Shown piece by piece: positions 1-9,911 of a stretch of DNA of 64,000 nt. The notes below the pieces were generated by a model that saw nothing but the letters and a program-made list of their open reading frames with translations, made no database searches and was not told the DNA's origin. The translations under genes were made by a program, and so were the position numbers. The stretch comes from Proales similis (Eukaryota > Rotifera > Eurotatoria > Ploima > Proalidae). Location of the stretch: positions 2,294,001-2,358,000 of the forward strand of contig JAGVRJ010000001.1 of NCBI GenBank assembly GCA_019059635.1, in the 5' to 3' direction. Every line of letters starts with the position of its first letter. The stretch's first letter is position 1.

Positions 1-3000
1 TCACTTTCTCCTCTCTGTCATTGTCTTCATCGTTTCTAAATCGAGCGGCCAAACGAGCAGAAAAGTCGAAAAGTGGAAAATTTGTGGCCAAAAACTGGGA
101 AGAGCTGATCATGAAGCTTTTGTCCAACACTCTGGAGCACATTGAAGACGAGCAAAAGATAGCCGAGATCGCCACAGCGTTCGGACAGCAGATAGAACAG
201 CTCTATTCAAACCGGAGCGAGGAAAAGGTTCGCACATTCACATTTTACTTTGTCCGAGCCATTGACTGACTTGACATTTATTGCTGTTGACAGCAATTTG
301 CATTTAAATGTCTGGGCGTTGTGCTGAACAAGTCGAGCGGAAAGAACACAATTGACAAGCAGTTGGACATCATGTTCAACTCGGCCGACCATCGAAGCCA
401 GGAAGAGCGCGAGGTTCTAAATTTAGACGCTAAATGGCCTTGAGCCCAATCTCATGCTGGGCCAACATTCAAGGGCCTGTCAATCGGCTATGGCTACACA
501 GCTGCTGCCCACTTGGACACAGTTCTACTCAAGCTCGAGTCGCTGACCAAAGCAGAAAGCAAACGGTCCGGCGGCGGCATATTCTCTGCCTTGCTGAAGG
601 ACAAGGGCGCCGATTCAGAAAAGACCAAAGCGAGCATTGTGCTCGCCTACGCCTACTGCACATTCTATGCGCCGCGAGATTTGATCATCTCCCGTCTGGA
701 GGCGAATATCCTGAGAAGCTTCAGCTCAATAGCCTCGGCCAACATAAAGGCAAGCTGCCTCATTTCGTCTCTCTTCGACTCGGGCTCGTCAGACGCTTTC
801 ACTTAAAGGAGCTCATTCTAAAGCAAAATGTGCTCAAAAGCCTTGAGATCATCACCCGATGCATGCATGCGGATAATCTGAAAAAGGATTTTCACTTTTC
901 ATACAAATCTTCGATTTTCAACTTGACCATGGTCTGTGAGCAAAGCAGCCAAACTTGTCTGGACTTGAATTAACTCTGCGTTTCAATTTGATTAAGAATT
1001 TGATGAATGCCGAGAGTGGCCGCGTCCTGAGCAACGAAGTCAAAGCCATGAGCTACAAAGTAGCCGCCAATATTGTGTGAGTTGAACGTGTCTGCTGCCT
1101 GTGCGACCTCCTGATCAATGCTCAATGTTTAAGCCGACTCAATCCGGAGTTGAACGAAAGCGAGCGCAATCAGCTCATCAAATCGTCGATCAGCGGCTTT
1201 TTCACTTTACAGCCGCCTAGCAAAGAACCGAATGAGACGAAGCTTCACGAAGAGGCCGCGTCCAATCTCGACTTGCTCTTGTCGACCATAATCGAACGCA
1301 GTCCGAACAGCGAAGGACTCTCGAATCTTTTTGACTTTCTCGAGCCATGGTTCACTTCGGTGCATGACCACGAACGATCGAGATCAATCAGAGCGTTCAG
1401 AAGTCTTTTAGAGAACTACATGAACCACAGACGGCAGTCAAGCGAGTTGCCCGAGGGACCATCATTGAGCCGATTTGGACTCATGCTCGGCAGTCTTGTG
1501 TCCAGAAGCGTAGATCCGACGCCCGAGATTAGAGAATTCACCATCGACATTTCAAAGCTTCTGCTGCAAATAAAAAACGAAAAGACGAGCGAAGACGAGT
1601 TCAAACCGTTGGCCGAGCAACTCGACTCTTTGAAGCAGAAACTGAGCAAAACCGACTCGAACATTCTGCTCTCGGCCGTGAACGAGTTCGCCAAGGTAAC
1701 CACCTCGCCTCGTCAGCATCTTGAAGCAAACACCCGATCTGAGGCAAAATTCAGATTCTGTGCCGAGTCATACCGGACCATGGCGAGCTGATCGAGTTCA
1801 TCGACAAGCTGATCAACAGTTTGCTCGACGTTCAATCGCACTGCTCAAGCGCCAGCTGCATATTCCTCAACTATTTCATCAAAAATCGAGGCAGTGAGTT
1901 TGGCAACGAGGTAACCGGGCCATTGCAAGTCGAACGATAGATCGATAAACTTAACGGCTTAATCAAGGTCGAAGATCTGCTCACCAAGCTGCATGCTAAA
2001 CTGGGACTGATTCAGAATCCGCAAGCAAAACAAGGAACTCTGAGGACCATTCGAATCCTTTTCCAACAGCACATGAACGAGGCGCTAAGTCTCCTCCTTA
2101 CAATGCCTCTGCCGCACTCCAAGTAGACGCACACCCGACACTGTTCTGAGCGTGTTGACTTAATGCGTGCAAATTAAGGGAAACGGTGGACATAAGTAGA
2201 TCGCTGGCCGACGATCCGCAGCTGTTGAGCAGCACAATCGAGCGAGTGTTTCAAATCTGGAACCAGTGCGTCCCGTACGAGGAGAAGGCAGGCATCCGAG
2301 TGGTCTCCTTGGTGCCATTGGCGGGCACTCTCGTTCTGAAGGAAATATTCGCGGTCGAGAACCTGTCGCAAGACTGCCTGAATGTACTGAAGGGCTCGTT
2401 CGGCAAGATATTCACCACCTTGCTGACGCGCATCGCCCTTACTCTCGGCTGTGTGATGCCATTCAGCGCCAAGGCCGGCGACAAGTCAGAAGAATCGAAC
2501 GAATTTAAAAAACTCAATCCATGCCAGTGAGCTCTCTACTCTTTCAGCTCTCGCTCGCACAGAGACATTTCAATCGTCTTGATTCGATTAGAATTTCGGT
2601 CGACTGCTTGATGGCCTACCTCAAGTGCCTGGAAGGATTCGAATTCATTGAGTTGTGCGGTGCCGACGGCGCCTGGAGTTGGCTTACCGATGCCCAGATG
2701 TGCTTGAATGGATTCGGCTCGCTCGCACGGTGAGTATAAGCGCCGATCGTGTCGGTGAGTGTCGGCTAGATTCATCCAATTCTACTTTAGCGGCCTGTGC
2801 TCCTATTACGCCGATCAACTGGGCGACATTGTGCAGAGTCTGAGTCAGTTTCTCATGACGCCGTACGATTTTCAAAAAGTCACAATCTGCTGCGTAATGG
2901 CCGAGCTGATCGGACATTCGAGTTCGCTTGCGTTTATCGATCAGCTGATGAGTCAGCTGCTCACTCGACTTGTCGAGCCGAACAAGCAAATTCGCACTCT

Positions 3001-4026
3001 GTGCTTGAAAGGCCTCGGAAACATTGCAAGACAAGGAAAGACGCAAGTAGGCAGCGACGCCATTCCTTGCGCACGTTGAAGCAAGAAACTGATTCTTTTC
3101 ATCTCTGACTTGAGGTTCAAAGACACTCGACCACCATCTTGTCGGCGATGATGGCCGGCCTCGACGACAAGGACGACATGAACGACGATTTGACCTTCGA
3201 AGCGATGAACGGCCTCAACAAGGTTCTCACCATCATTGACGAGAACGATGTGCGGCCCATTCTAGTCAACGTGCTGCTTCGCATTCGACCTTGTTTTGAG
3301 AAGGTAAGCGCCCTGTTCGCTCTGCTTCCTCTCGCCTTTTGACTCTATTGCTGGGACTCAAGGATCAGCCAAAAGTGAGAGCGTGTGCCTACCAGCTGTT
3401 TGCACAATTGGCAAGGTTCGCCGAGGGCCCGTCCAGAGAGCCCTATCTTGAGCAGATTCATTCGAATTTCATCGGCTTCGTCTTGCACTTGAACGAGAAC
3501 GAAGAGGAGGTGCGCGATGCGTGCAAGAACGTGCTGAAGAAAATCGGGCCGCTCATTCAGAGCAACGAGCTACAAGAGTTTTTCACCAGCTCGCTCAAGG
3601 AGGGCGTCGGCCTTCACTACGGCGAGTTCATCAACTCGCTGGCCAAAATCATCGTAACAACACCCGCTCACATTTCCTCAAGCCGCTTGTTCACTCTTTT
3701 CTAACCGAAGACAAGAGAATTCAGCGAAAAATTGAGCTTCTACATAATGAACTGCGTGTCCAACTTCAAAAGCCCGTGGAGCGAAATAAGAGCCAACTCG
3801 GTACTGCTAGCCGGCTTCGTGCTCGGCAATCTTGACCAGCAGCAGCAGAGTGTCATGTCAAAAGAGCACATTGCCAACGGTGAGTTCTCTCTCCGCCGCT
3901 TAGATTCTACTCCGCTCGCTTATTGTCTTTGGCCTTAAAGCGCTCATCAAGCTGTTGAAAGAGGACCCCACTCCGGACGTGAGGAAAAAAGCCTCCGAAG
4001 CGATCGGTCTTTTAGCCGAATTTTAA
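1..4026 (+). CDS. MROH1: Maestro heat-like repeat protein 1 (MROH1), 3' part
   Basis: The gene runs off the left edge, so only the C-terminal part is present. The spliced product is alpha-helical with HEAT-like repeats throughout and no catalytic motif. Family-typical stretches are clear: FLEPW near 1340, SAMMAGLDDKDD near 3142, LRIRPCFEK near 3280, and GLHYGEFINSLAK near 3613. The end KEDPTPDVRKKASEAIG matches the usual MROH1 C-terminus. Exons are joined by many introns of about 50-70 bp, for example 229-293, where the frame resumes with QFAFKCLGVV. The stop is TAA at 4024-4026 and an AATAAA follows at 4110. MROH1 is a large cytoplasmic scaffold-like HEAT protein whose molecular role is poorly known, so no activity is claimed. 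Family assignment is confident; individual exon borders are approximate. Confidence 0.88.
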
Positions 4027-4109
4027 TGATTTTTATTGCGGACGAATTGATTTTTAGAGTTTCTGTGCTTTCCCATTTTCTCTCTCCCTCCCTCCGTCTA
4101 GAGAGAGCG

Positions 4110-4115
4110 AATAAA
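4110..4115 (+). terminator. Polyadenylation signal of MROH1
   Basis: AATAAA lies 84 bp after the MROH1 stop codon, in a short 3' UTR ending in an AT-rich stretch. Confidence 0.6.
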
Positions 4116-4234
4116 CTTGTTTCTAAAAATTCTAATTAAACAACTGGACCTCGTTCTCAATCATGTGGTCGCCAGTGGTCTAAATAAACAAAAAAAGAAA
4201 CGCGGTCCGGCAATGTGCCGCATGTGTGCTGTGC

Positions 4235-4248
4235 GTTGCCATGGCAAC
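4235..4248 (+). promoter_or_regulatory. Perfect palindromic RFX X-box
   Basis: GTTGCCATGGCAAC fits the RFX consensus (RYYNYY, spacer, RRNRAC) exactly, with a full palindrome. It lies 161 bp before the start codon of the cysteine-rich membrane protein and about 210 bp after the MROH1 stop. RFX factors drive ciliary genes in animals, so the site suggests the downstream gene is expressed in ciliated cells. The match is seen directly; the function is inferred. Confidence 0.7.
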
Positions 4249-4408
4249 ACGAATCGAATTCCTGAATTTGTGCATGGCCGCTTCGCGATCACTGCAAACT
4301 ACCGGCCAATGCAGATGCGCATTCAGCCTTTACTGTGACGCACAACAGTCACACTCGCCGACCGCGCACACACACACACGCACAAAGTTGGTGAAAGAGA
4401 GAAAACAA

Positions 4409-5138
4409 ATGGACGAGGTAGCCTAGATAGACGCAATCGTTCGATTAGATGTCGCGTTCAACTTCGTCTTAGCCGCAAGCTCCACCCAAGATCGACCCGA
4501 GCGATCCGATCAACTACTTGGACCTGCCGCCAGTGGCGATTCTTCTTGTCGCCGCGTCTGGCTACCTCCTGATTCTATTCATCATATTTGTCGTTCGTTA
4601 CGCACTTCGTGTAAGCCGCTCGTCAAATTCCAATTTCCCAACGAACGTCTCGAAACGCTTGTCAAAAAGTCAAAAGGCATTTGTCAGACGAATCTTTGCG
4701 ATGCGTCGAGCCTAGACTGCTGCCAATGCTTGATAGGCTGCACGGACGCATGCACATGTTCGACGCCAACAATCGGACACCTGCTCGACCTTTGCTGTTC
4801 AAAACGGGTGAGCGACTGAGTAGACTTTGCATTTTGAATGTTTGTTTCACCGACTAGCAAAGGAGCTCGACTGTGTCAATTTGATTCTGTGCCAGTGTCA
4901 GAACAAGCCGGGCGAATGCTGCTGTGGCTGCTGCTCGTGCTGCCAGGGCACGTGCTGTAACGTAAGTGAATCAGGTGAATCTAAACCGATCGCCGCTTTG
5001 TGTGACGAGTCATTTCAAACCAAGTACGGCGACCTGAACTGCAACTGCGCTTGCATTCAGCCGGACATGGACTCGATAAACTGCTTGTGCTGTCAACTTG
5101 GACCTAGTTCGTACGATCGGGCTGACGACGCCTACTAA
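4409..5138 (+). CDS. Small cysteine-rich single-pass membrane protein
   Basis: I do not recognise the family. The first coding exon is only nine bases (MDE, 4409-4417). Exon 2 (4473-4610) encodes a short proline-rich lead (PQAPPKIDPSDP), then one strong membrane helix (LPPVAILLVAASGYLLILF and onward). Three further exons encode a tail of about 113 residues with about 27 cysteines in clusters such as CCCGCCSCC, ending DRADDAY. All introns are 54-80 bp and phase 0. There is no signal peptide, so the helix may act as a signal anchor. The clustered cysteines could be palmitoylated (if cytosolic), metal-binding, or disulfide-bonded (if lumenal); the sequence does not decide. A perfect X-box upstream suggests a ciliary role. 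The exon chain is consistent in frame throughout. Confidence 0.72.
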
Positions 5139-5249
5139 TCTCTGTCAGCCCTTCTCATGTCTTCTAATCTCTGCTCATCTCCTTTCCTGTTTTGATTCGT
5201 ATAAATGGAGAAACAAAAGCAAGAGGAAAGCTCTTTTTCACGTTTCATT

Positions 5250-6707
5250 TTAAAACGACGATAGACAAATAGAACAATTGGTTCCGCCGAATCCGAACGA
5301 GTTCTTTAGCGCAATCACTCGCTGGCTAGCCGATTCCACGTGCTTGACTCGAGTCAGAATTTCTACATTTGCAAACTGGCTGATTTCAGGGTCGATCGAA
5401 TCGAGATTGAGACAATAGGGCAGCTGGCGGGTTTTGCACGCCAGCAGAGTAAAAATGGTTTCAACTGCTCCTGCAGCACCAAGCAAATGACCAACGGAGC
5501 CCTTCACGCTCGAGACTGGAAGCGGCTCGATTCGGTTGTGCTCTCGAGCAAGCTGAGCGATCGCCGTGATCTCGGCCACGTCGCCGGCCGGCGTTGAAGT
5601 CGCATGGGCGTTTACGTAATTAAGCTGTGCTGCGTCCATGTCGGCCTCTCTCAAAGCTTGTTTCATGCATCGCAGCGCGCCAGAGCCGTCCGGCGATGGA
5701 CTTGTGATGTGGCATGCGTCGGCGTTCATGCCCGTGCCGAGTATTTCGCCGTAGATGCGCGCATTTCGTTTCAGCGCGTGGTCAAGGTCTTCGAGAACAA
5801 GACAGCCGCTGCCCTCGCTCATGACGAATCCGTCTCGATTCGAATCAAAAGGCCGCGAGGCGATCTTCGGACGATCGTTATACCTTCGATGAGCAAGTTT
5901 GAGTGAGGAGAACTGGCTCGATCAGCTGGTGATTACTTGGTCGATAGAGCTCTCATCCGTCCGAAGCCGGCTAGTGATACCGGATGGATGCATGCTTCGC
6001 TCGCTCCGCAAACCATCACGTCGGCAAGGCCGTTCTTGATGAATCGAAACGAGTCAATTATGGCATTTGCGCCGGCCGCACAGGCCGTTGTGACGCAATG
6101 ACTTGGTCCCTTGGTTTAATTCTGACGCGTCAAGTTGTCTATTAAATGCACGATCTGCTCTACCTTGAATTGAAAACGAATGCTGACGTGCCCGCTGGAC
6201 AGATTGGGCAAAATGCGAGGAATAAAGTAGGGACTGATGGCTTTGGCCCGATTGCTTTGAAGGGCCAGGGCTGCGCTGGCCACCTCCTCGATGCCGGCCA
6301 TGCCGGTTGCGATTGCAGTTCCGGTGCGGAGTCGCTGCTCTTCGCTGCTTGGCCACCAGTTTGAATCGGTGATCGCCTCGTGGGCACTGGCCAGCGCGTA
6401 CACGTTCGCCAGCGACATGGATTTCAAGTCGGACTTTTTAATCACTCCTGAATGGATCAGAGTCTGCATGGTCGACTCTTGCTCTATTCGCATGGCGACT
6501 CGGCTCGGCAGCTGCTGATATTCTTTCATAAAGAATGGACGTTCCGAGTGAACGGACGAGCAAAGAGAGAGGAGCAAACTTCGTACCTGAAGATGTCAGA
6601 GAGATTGTATTGTTCACTCCGGCCAGAAGACTTTTCCAGTTCTCTTCCACTCCTCGGCCCAAGGGTGTCAGAAGGCCCAGACCTGTGACAACCACCCGAC
6701 GAGACAT
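5250..6707 (-). CDS. OXSM: Mitochondrial 3-oxoacyl-ACP synthase (beta-ketoacyl synthase)
   Basis: This is a FabF-type condensing enzyme of mitochondrial type II fatty acid synthesis, which elongates acyl-ACP by decarboxylative condensation with malonyl-ACP and supports lipoate supply. The start [17 protein letters not shown] matches the family N-terminus. The nucleophile motif TTACAAG is near 6080-6100. The two active-site histidine motifs are [11 protein letters not shown] (near 5610) and [13 protein letters not shown] (near 5480). The C-terminus has NSFGFGGTN. All three members of the Cys-His-His triad are present. Coding is in four or so exons with short introns. The ATG at 6705-6707 is preceded by an in-frame stop 18 bases upstream, so no mitochondrial presequence is visible in this exon; a 5' exon may have been missed. 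It is the last of three minus-strand genes after ALG13 and CPTP. Confidence 0.92.
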
Positions 6708-7220
6708 TTGGTTTGGCGAAAGTAATCACACTCATGACCCGGCCCAAGCTTCTGACGCAATTTCGATTCGCCACGTTGCAAATAAAACGCGACCTTTCAA
6801 CTTGCCATGGCAATAAAAAGGCTCTTGTGGGCTGTCACATTTTTACATAAACAATTAAATGCTTTTATTCAACTTGTTATGAACCAGTTAACTTTTAAAT
6901 TAGCTATAAAAACGTTACTGGTTTGGTTTTAGAACAAGAACGATGATGATTATGATTCTGAGTAGAGAGCGAGCAGGTAAACAATACAAGGAGAAAGGCA
7001 GCTTTTCGATGACGACGATCATGATGATACTGATGATTATAACCAAAAATTGAAAAGTTGAAACTCATGTAGAACCAAACGAATCGGTTAAAACTTGCTT
7101 GAGAGTAAATAGGAGCTACCGAGCGGAAGTTGATAAAGAAGTGCAGGGAAAGGCACTCGGCGGAGTCATATCTGACGATCATCTCCTCCTGTTGGGCCTT
7201 CAAGTCGATCGGCCGCCTGG
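6708..7220. other. Spacer between OXSM and CPTP
   Basis: About 510 bp between two minus-strand genes. It should hold the CPTP 3' UTR and the OXSM promoter. It is AT-rich in the middle and has no convincing coding exon. A short minus-strand stretch (around 6740-6813) reads as an arginine-rich leader, but I could not join it to OXSM by a valid splice. Confidence 0.5.
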
Positions 7221-8063
7221 TTAGGGCAAATTCAGAATGTGATTATCAGTGTAGACGTCCTGACAAATGTCGTAGACGCGTCGAATGGTTTGCATGAACA
7301 CCGGGAACAGCTCATGGTCTTGCGGCGTTTGAAAGAAGCAGTTCATGAGCACTTCGCGTCTGGGCAGCGCCAACATGCCGAACTTGGCCGTCTTTCTAAC
7401 CAGCCAAGTGTGGTAATTGCCGAGCGTAAGTTCGTACGCTTCAGTGCATAGCTGAGATGTTTTACATTTCGGATCGGCTACATAGAGTCTTTCTACAAAC
7501 GTGTATATGAATATCAAGGCTCGATGAAGACGGAGAATGGTTCGAGTCGCGCTCGACTTGCTCTGAGATTTGGGCGGCTCCAGCAGGCCCTCGGCTTTCT
7601 CGTACGCCACGATTCGCTTTAGACTGGTGCAGCCGTTGGGAAGCCGCTTCATGGACGCTTCGATCGCGTTCATTTTCGTCTTTATGTCGTTGATCACAAA
7701 GCCGAACAGAGTGCCGAGCATCTCCAGAAAACGGGTCACTTCGTCGTACGCCTCCAAGTAGGCGACCATGTCCACGTCGTCGAACTCGTCCCCATTCGGC
7801 TTGCTCTTCAGCAAGCTGACTTGGAATCGATTGAGCAGATATCGCGGCCTGAAGTTGCCTGTGTCGATGAGCTCCTCGATGGTCTCTTGTTTCGAATCTT
7901 TTCGTTCTTTGGACGACTTGGAGCCGAATATGTTCAAACCAGTTCCTTGGTGATGATGATGGTGATGATGATGGTGCTTGTGATGGCCGTTGTGTGACTT
8001 TGAATGTCCAGACGACGCTTCGGCGTCCATTATTTGCGCAATCTCTTTGATCTGTTCGCTCAT
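7221..8063 (-). CDS. CPTP: Ceramide-1-phosphate transfer protein (GLTP fold)
   Basis: An intronless 280-residue protein. Residues from about 85 to the end form a glycolipid-transfer-protein domain. The ligand-headgroup residues typical of the ceramide-1-phosphate branch are visible: Asp and Lys in NDIKTKM, the arginine-rich RLHRALIFIYTF segment, and the histidine in YHTWLVRKTA. Family members move ceramide-1-phosphate between the trans-Golgi and other membranes in the cytosol. The N-terminal 80 residues are an extension not seen in the roughly 214-residue human protein; it holds a histidine run (nine in a row, coded by alternating CAT/CAC) and a Ser/Lys-rich linker. The ATG at 8061-8063 is the first in frame. 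CPTP versus a plain GLTP is judged on the motif pattern only. Confidence 0.88.
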   Translation of the reverse strand: MSEQIKEIAQIMDAEASSGHSKSHNGHHKHHHHHHHHHQGTGLNIFGSKSSKERKDSKQETIEELIDTGNFRPRYLLNRFQVSLLKSKPNGDEFDDVDMVAYLEAYDEVTRFLEMLGTLFGFVINDIKTKMNAIEASMKRLPNGCTSLKRIVAYEKAEGLLEPPKSQSKSSATRTILRLHRALIFIYTFVERLYVADPKCKTSQLCTEAYELTLGNYHTWLVRKTAKFGMLALPRREVLMNCFFQTPQDHELFPVFMQTIRRVYDICQDVYTDNHILNLP

Positions 8064-8327
8064 TTAGAACACCGAATCGACCAATTGAGCGATTTTCTAA
8101 AACAACATGAATCGTTTAAAAGCAAAATGAAAATTAAATAACGAAAAAAATTCAATTTGTTAGCTTTGATTCTTTGTTTTTTTTCGCTACGCTCAGGTTA
8201 TGAAGAAAAGTAGAAGAAAAATGAACGCTCGTACGATCCGCAGACAGCGGCGCGTGATCAACAAAAAATAGGCAATTAATAGTTCTACGCCCAATATATA
8301 GCCGCCACCGCCGCTTTTATTTAAGAG

Positions 8328-8864
8328 CTAGAAGAGCGAGTTCAGGTGGCGCCCGAAACGAGCAGGGTCGCCTGGCACATAATTTGCCAGGCGATATTCA
8401 TCCATGCATGCAATCGCTCGCTCGACATTCTCAACGTCTGAATGAACCAGGTAAGAGAGCTTGTGCATTTTGTCGGCCAATTCCATCTGATGGTTGTCCA
8501 TTAGCGAGCTATTGGTCACCACCAGCAGCCTCTTGCCGAGCTCGAGCGACTCGATCACACTGCCTGCGCCCGCGTGGCTAATCACCAGATCGGCTCTCAC
8601 TAGATCCTCTTGGATAGACTTTTTGTACCTGTAGACCTCGAACTGCAAGCCGTCGATTTCGAGCTGTGCACTCTGTTCGTCGTCCTTTAGGAACGAATGG
8701 CTTCCTCGGCCGATCTGAAGAATCACGCTTGCAAATCCTTTCTCTTTCAGGCACTTGACCACCCCGCTCTCGAGCATTTTGTCCACAAGCGCTTCGAATT
8801 TGGTCGAGCCGACAGTCACAAATGCAACTCGTCGTCTCGATTCGCTATGGCCTGATTCTCTCAT
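8328..8864 (-). CDS. ALG13: UDP-GlcNAc transferase subunit ALG13
   Basis: A 178-residue single-exon protein, the catalytic half of the ALG13/ALG14 pair that adds the second GlcNAc to dolichol-PP-GlcNAc on the cytosolic face of the ER. The glycosyltransferase family 28 C-terminal fold is shown by VAFVTVGSTKFEALVDKML at the start, by ILQIGRG, and by the donor-binding region ADLVISHAGAGSVIESL followed by LLVVTNSSLMDNHQMELA. I chose the ATG at 8862-8864 because the reading frame upstream of it contains no other ATG and this start places the domain normally. Length agrees with the short ALG13 form (about 165 residues in human), not the long DUB/Tudor form. It is the first of three minus-strand genes and is divergent from the NXF-like gene. 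Confidence 0.93.
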   Translation of the reverse strand: MRESGHSESRRRVAFVTVGSTKFEALVDKMLESGVVKCLKEKGFASVILQIGRGSHSFLKDDEQSAQLEIDGLQFEVYRYKKSIQEDLVRADLVISHAGAGSVIESLELGKRLLVVTNSSLMDNHQMELADKMHKLSYLVHSDVENVERAIACMDEYRLANYVPGDPARFGRHLNSLF

Positions 8865-9911
8865 TCTAATCTGACCTGTTTGTCTAAACAGTTGATAAGA
8901 GCCATGGAGGTAAAGGGTGCGCACTTGACAATGACGATGGCGTGATTTTGATGTAAATCACTTCGATCCAGTGATAGTCAGAAGAAACAATGAGTAATTA
9001 TTCGGTTGTCGGTTGAGACTATTGCCGATTATGCATTTATGTGCAGTTGCGCCACGCGCGCTTAAGGATGATTTGTCTTCACAAAGTAAATTTAATCATC
9101 CTAGCTAGTGTAAGTCTGCGTGTACGAGTTTGTAAAGTGTTGATTTCATTCGCCTATGAGAAGCCTAGCTCTTTCGATTGCGCTGCGCGATTATTCACGT
9201 AACAAAAGGGAAAATAGAGAATTAATGAGCTGCTGCTACTCTCTGCTCTTTCATTTTCCATTGTTTCGCGCCCCCTCTTTCTCCCTCTCTCCGTGTCTCT
9301 CTCTCGCTTTTCGTCCGGACCGATTTATTCGCGAATGCGCGCTTAATCATTTCTATTCGCTCTGTTCTTGTTTAATTCTTCCCGAGACTTGAAGCTAAAA
9401 AAAAACCAAAACAAAAACATCAATAAAAACTTCCCCCGTCGAGTTTACTATTCATGGGGCGGCGGATGGCATAAATTGACAAAAAAAGCAAATCTCCATC
9501 ACATTCGCCAAAATTGGACTTGCACAGTTTGTCGATAACCTGCTGCGACGCACTGGAAACAAGTTAGAATAGAAATGAGCAAATGTCAAGTTAATTTTGC
9601 AACGCGCCCTGCGTATTAAACCAACATAATCCAGTCGTGAAGTTCTCTTATGGTCTCTTCAAGAATGATGAAAATAGCTTCAACGCACCGCGCCCGTCCT
9701 TCCTTGTCTTGTTCTCTCATGCTCATTTTTTGCCTCCCTCTGGTTCAGTTTGCTATTCTGTTTTTGTTATTCACTTCACCAGACACTCTCAGGCAATTAA
9801 TTTCTTTCGACCACAAGTAAGACTAAGCAGAGCGCTCACAGTTCTATCCGTAAACGCGAAGCTCTTGTATCGTAAACGTATTGACCCGAAAGCTGGTCAA
9901 GATCGTGAACC
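8865..9911. other. Divergent intergenic region, ALG13 / NXF-like
   Basis: About 1 kb with no gene that I can support. It holds long pyrimidine-rich stretches (near 9260-9310), A-rich runs (near 9400-9500) and presumably both promoters. No clear tRNA, repeat family or conserved motif was seen. Confidence 0.5.
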
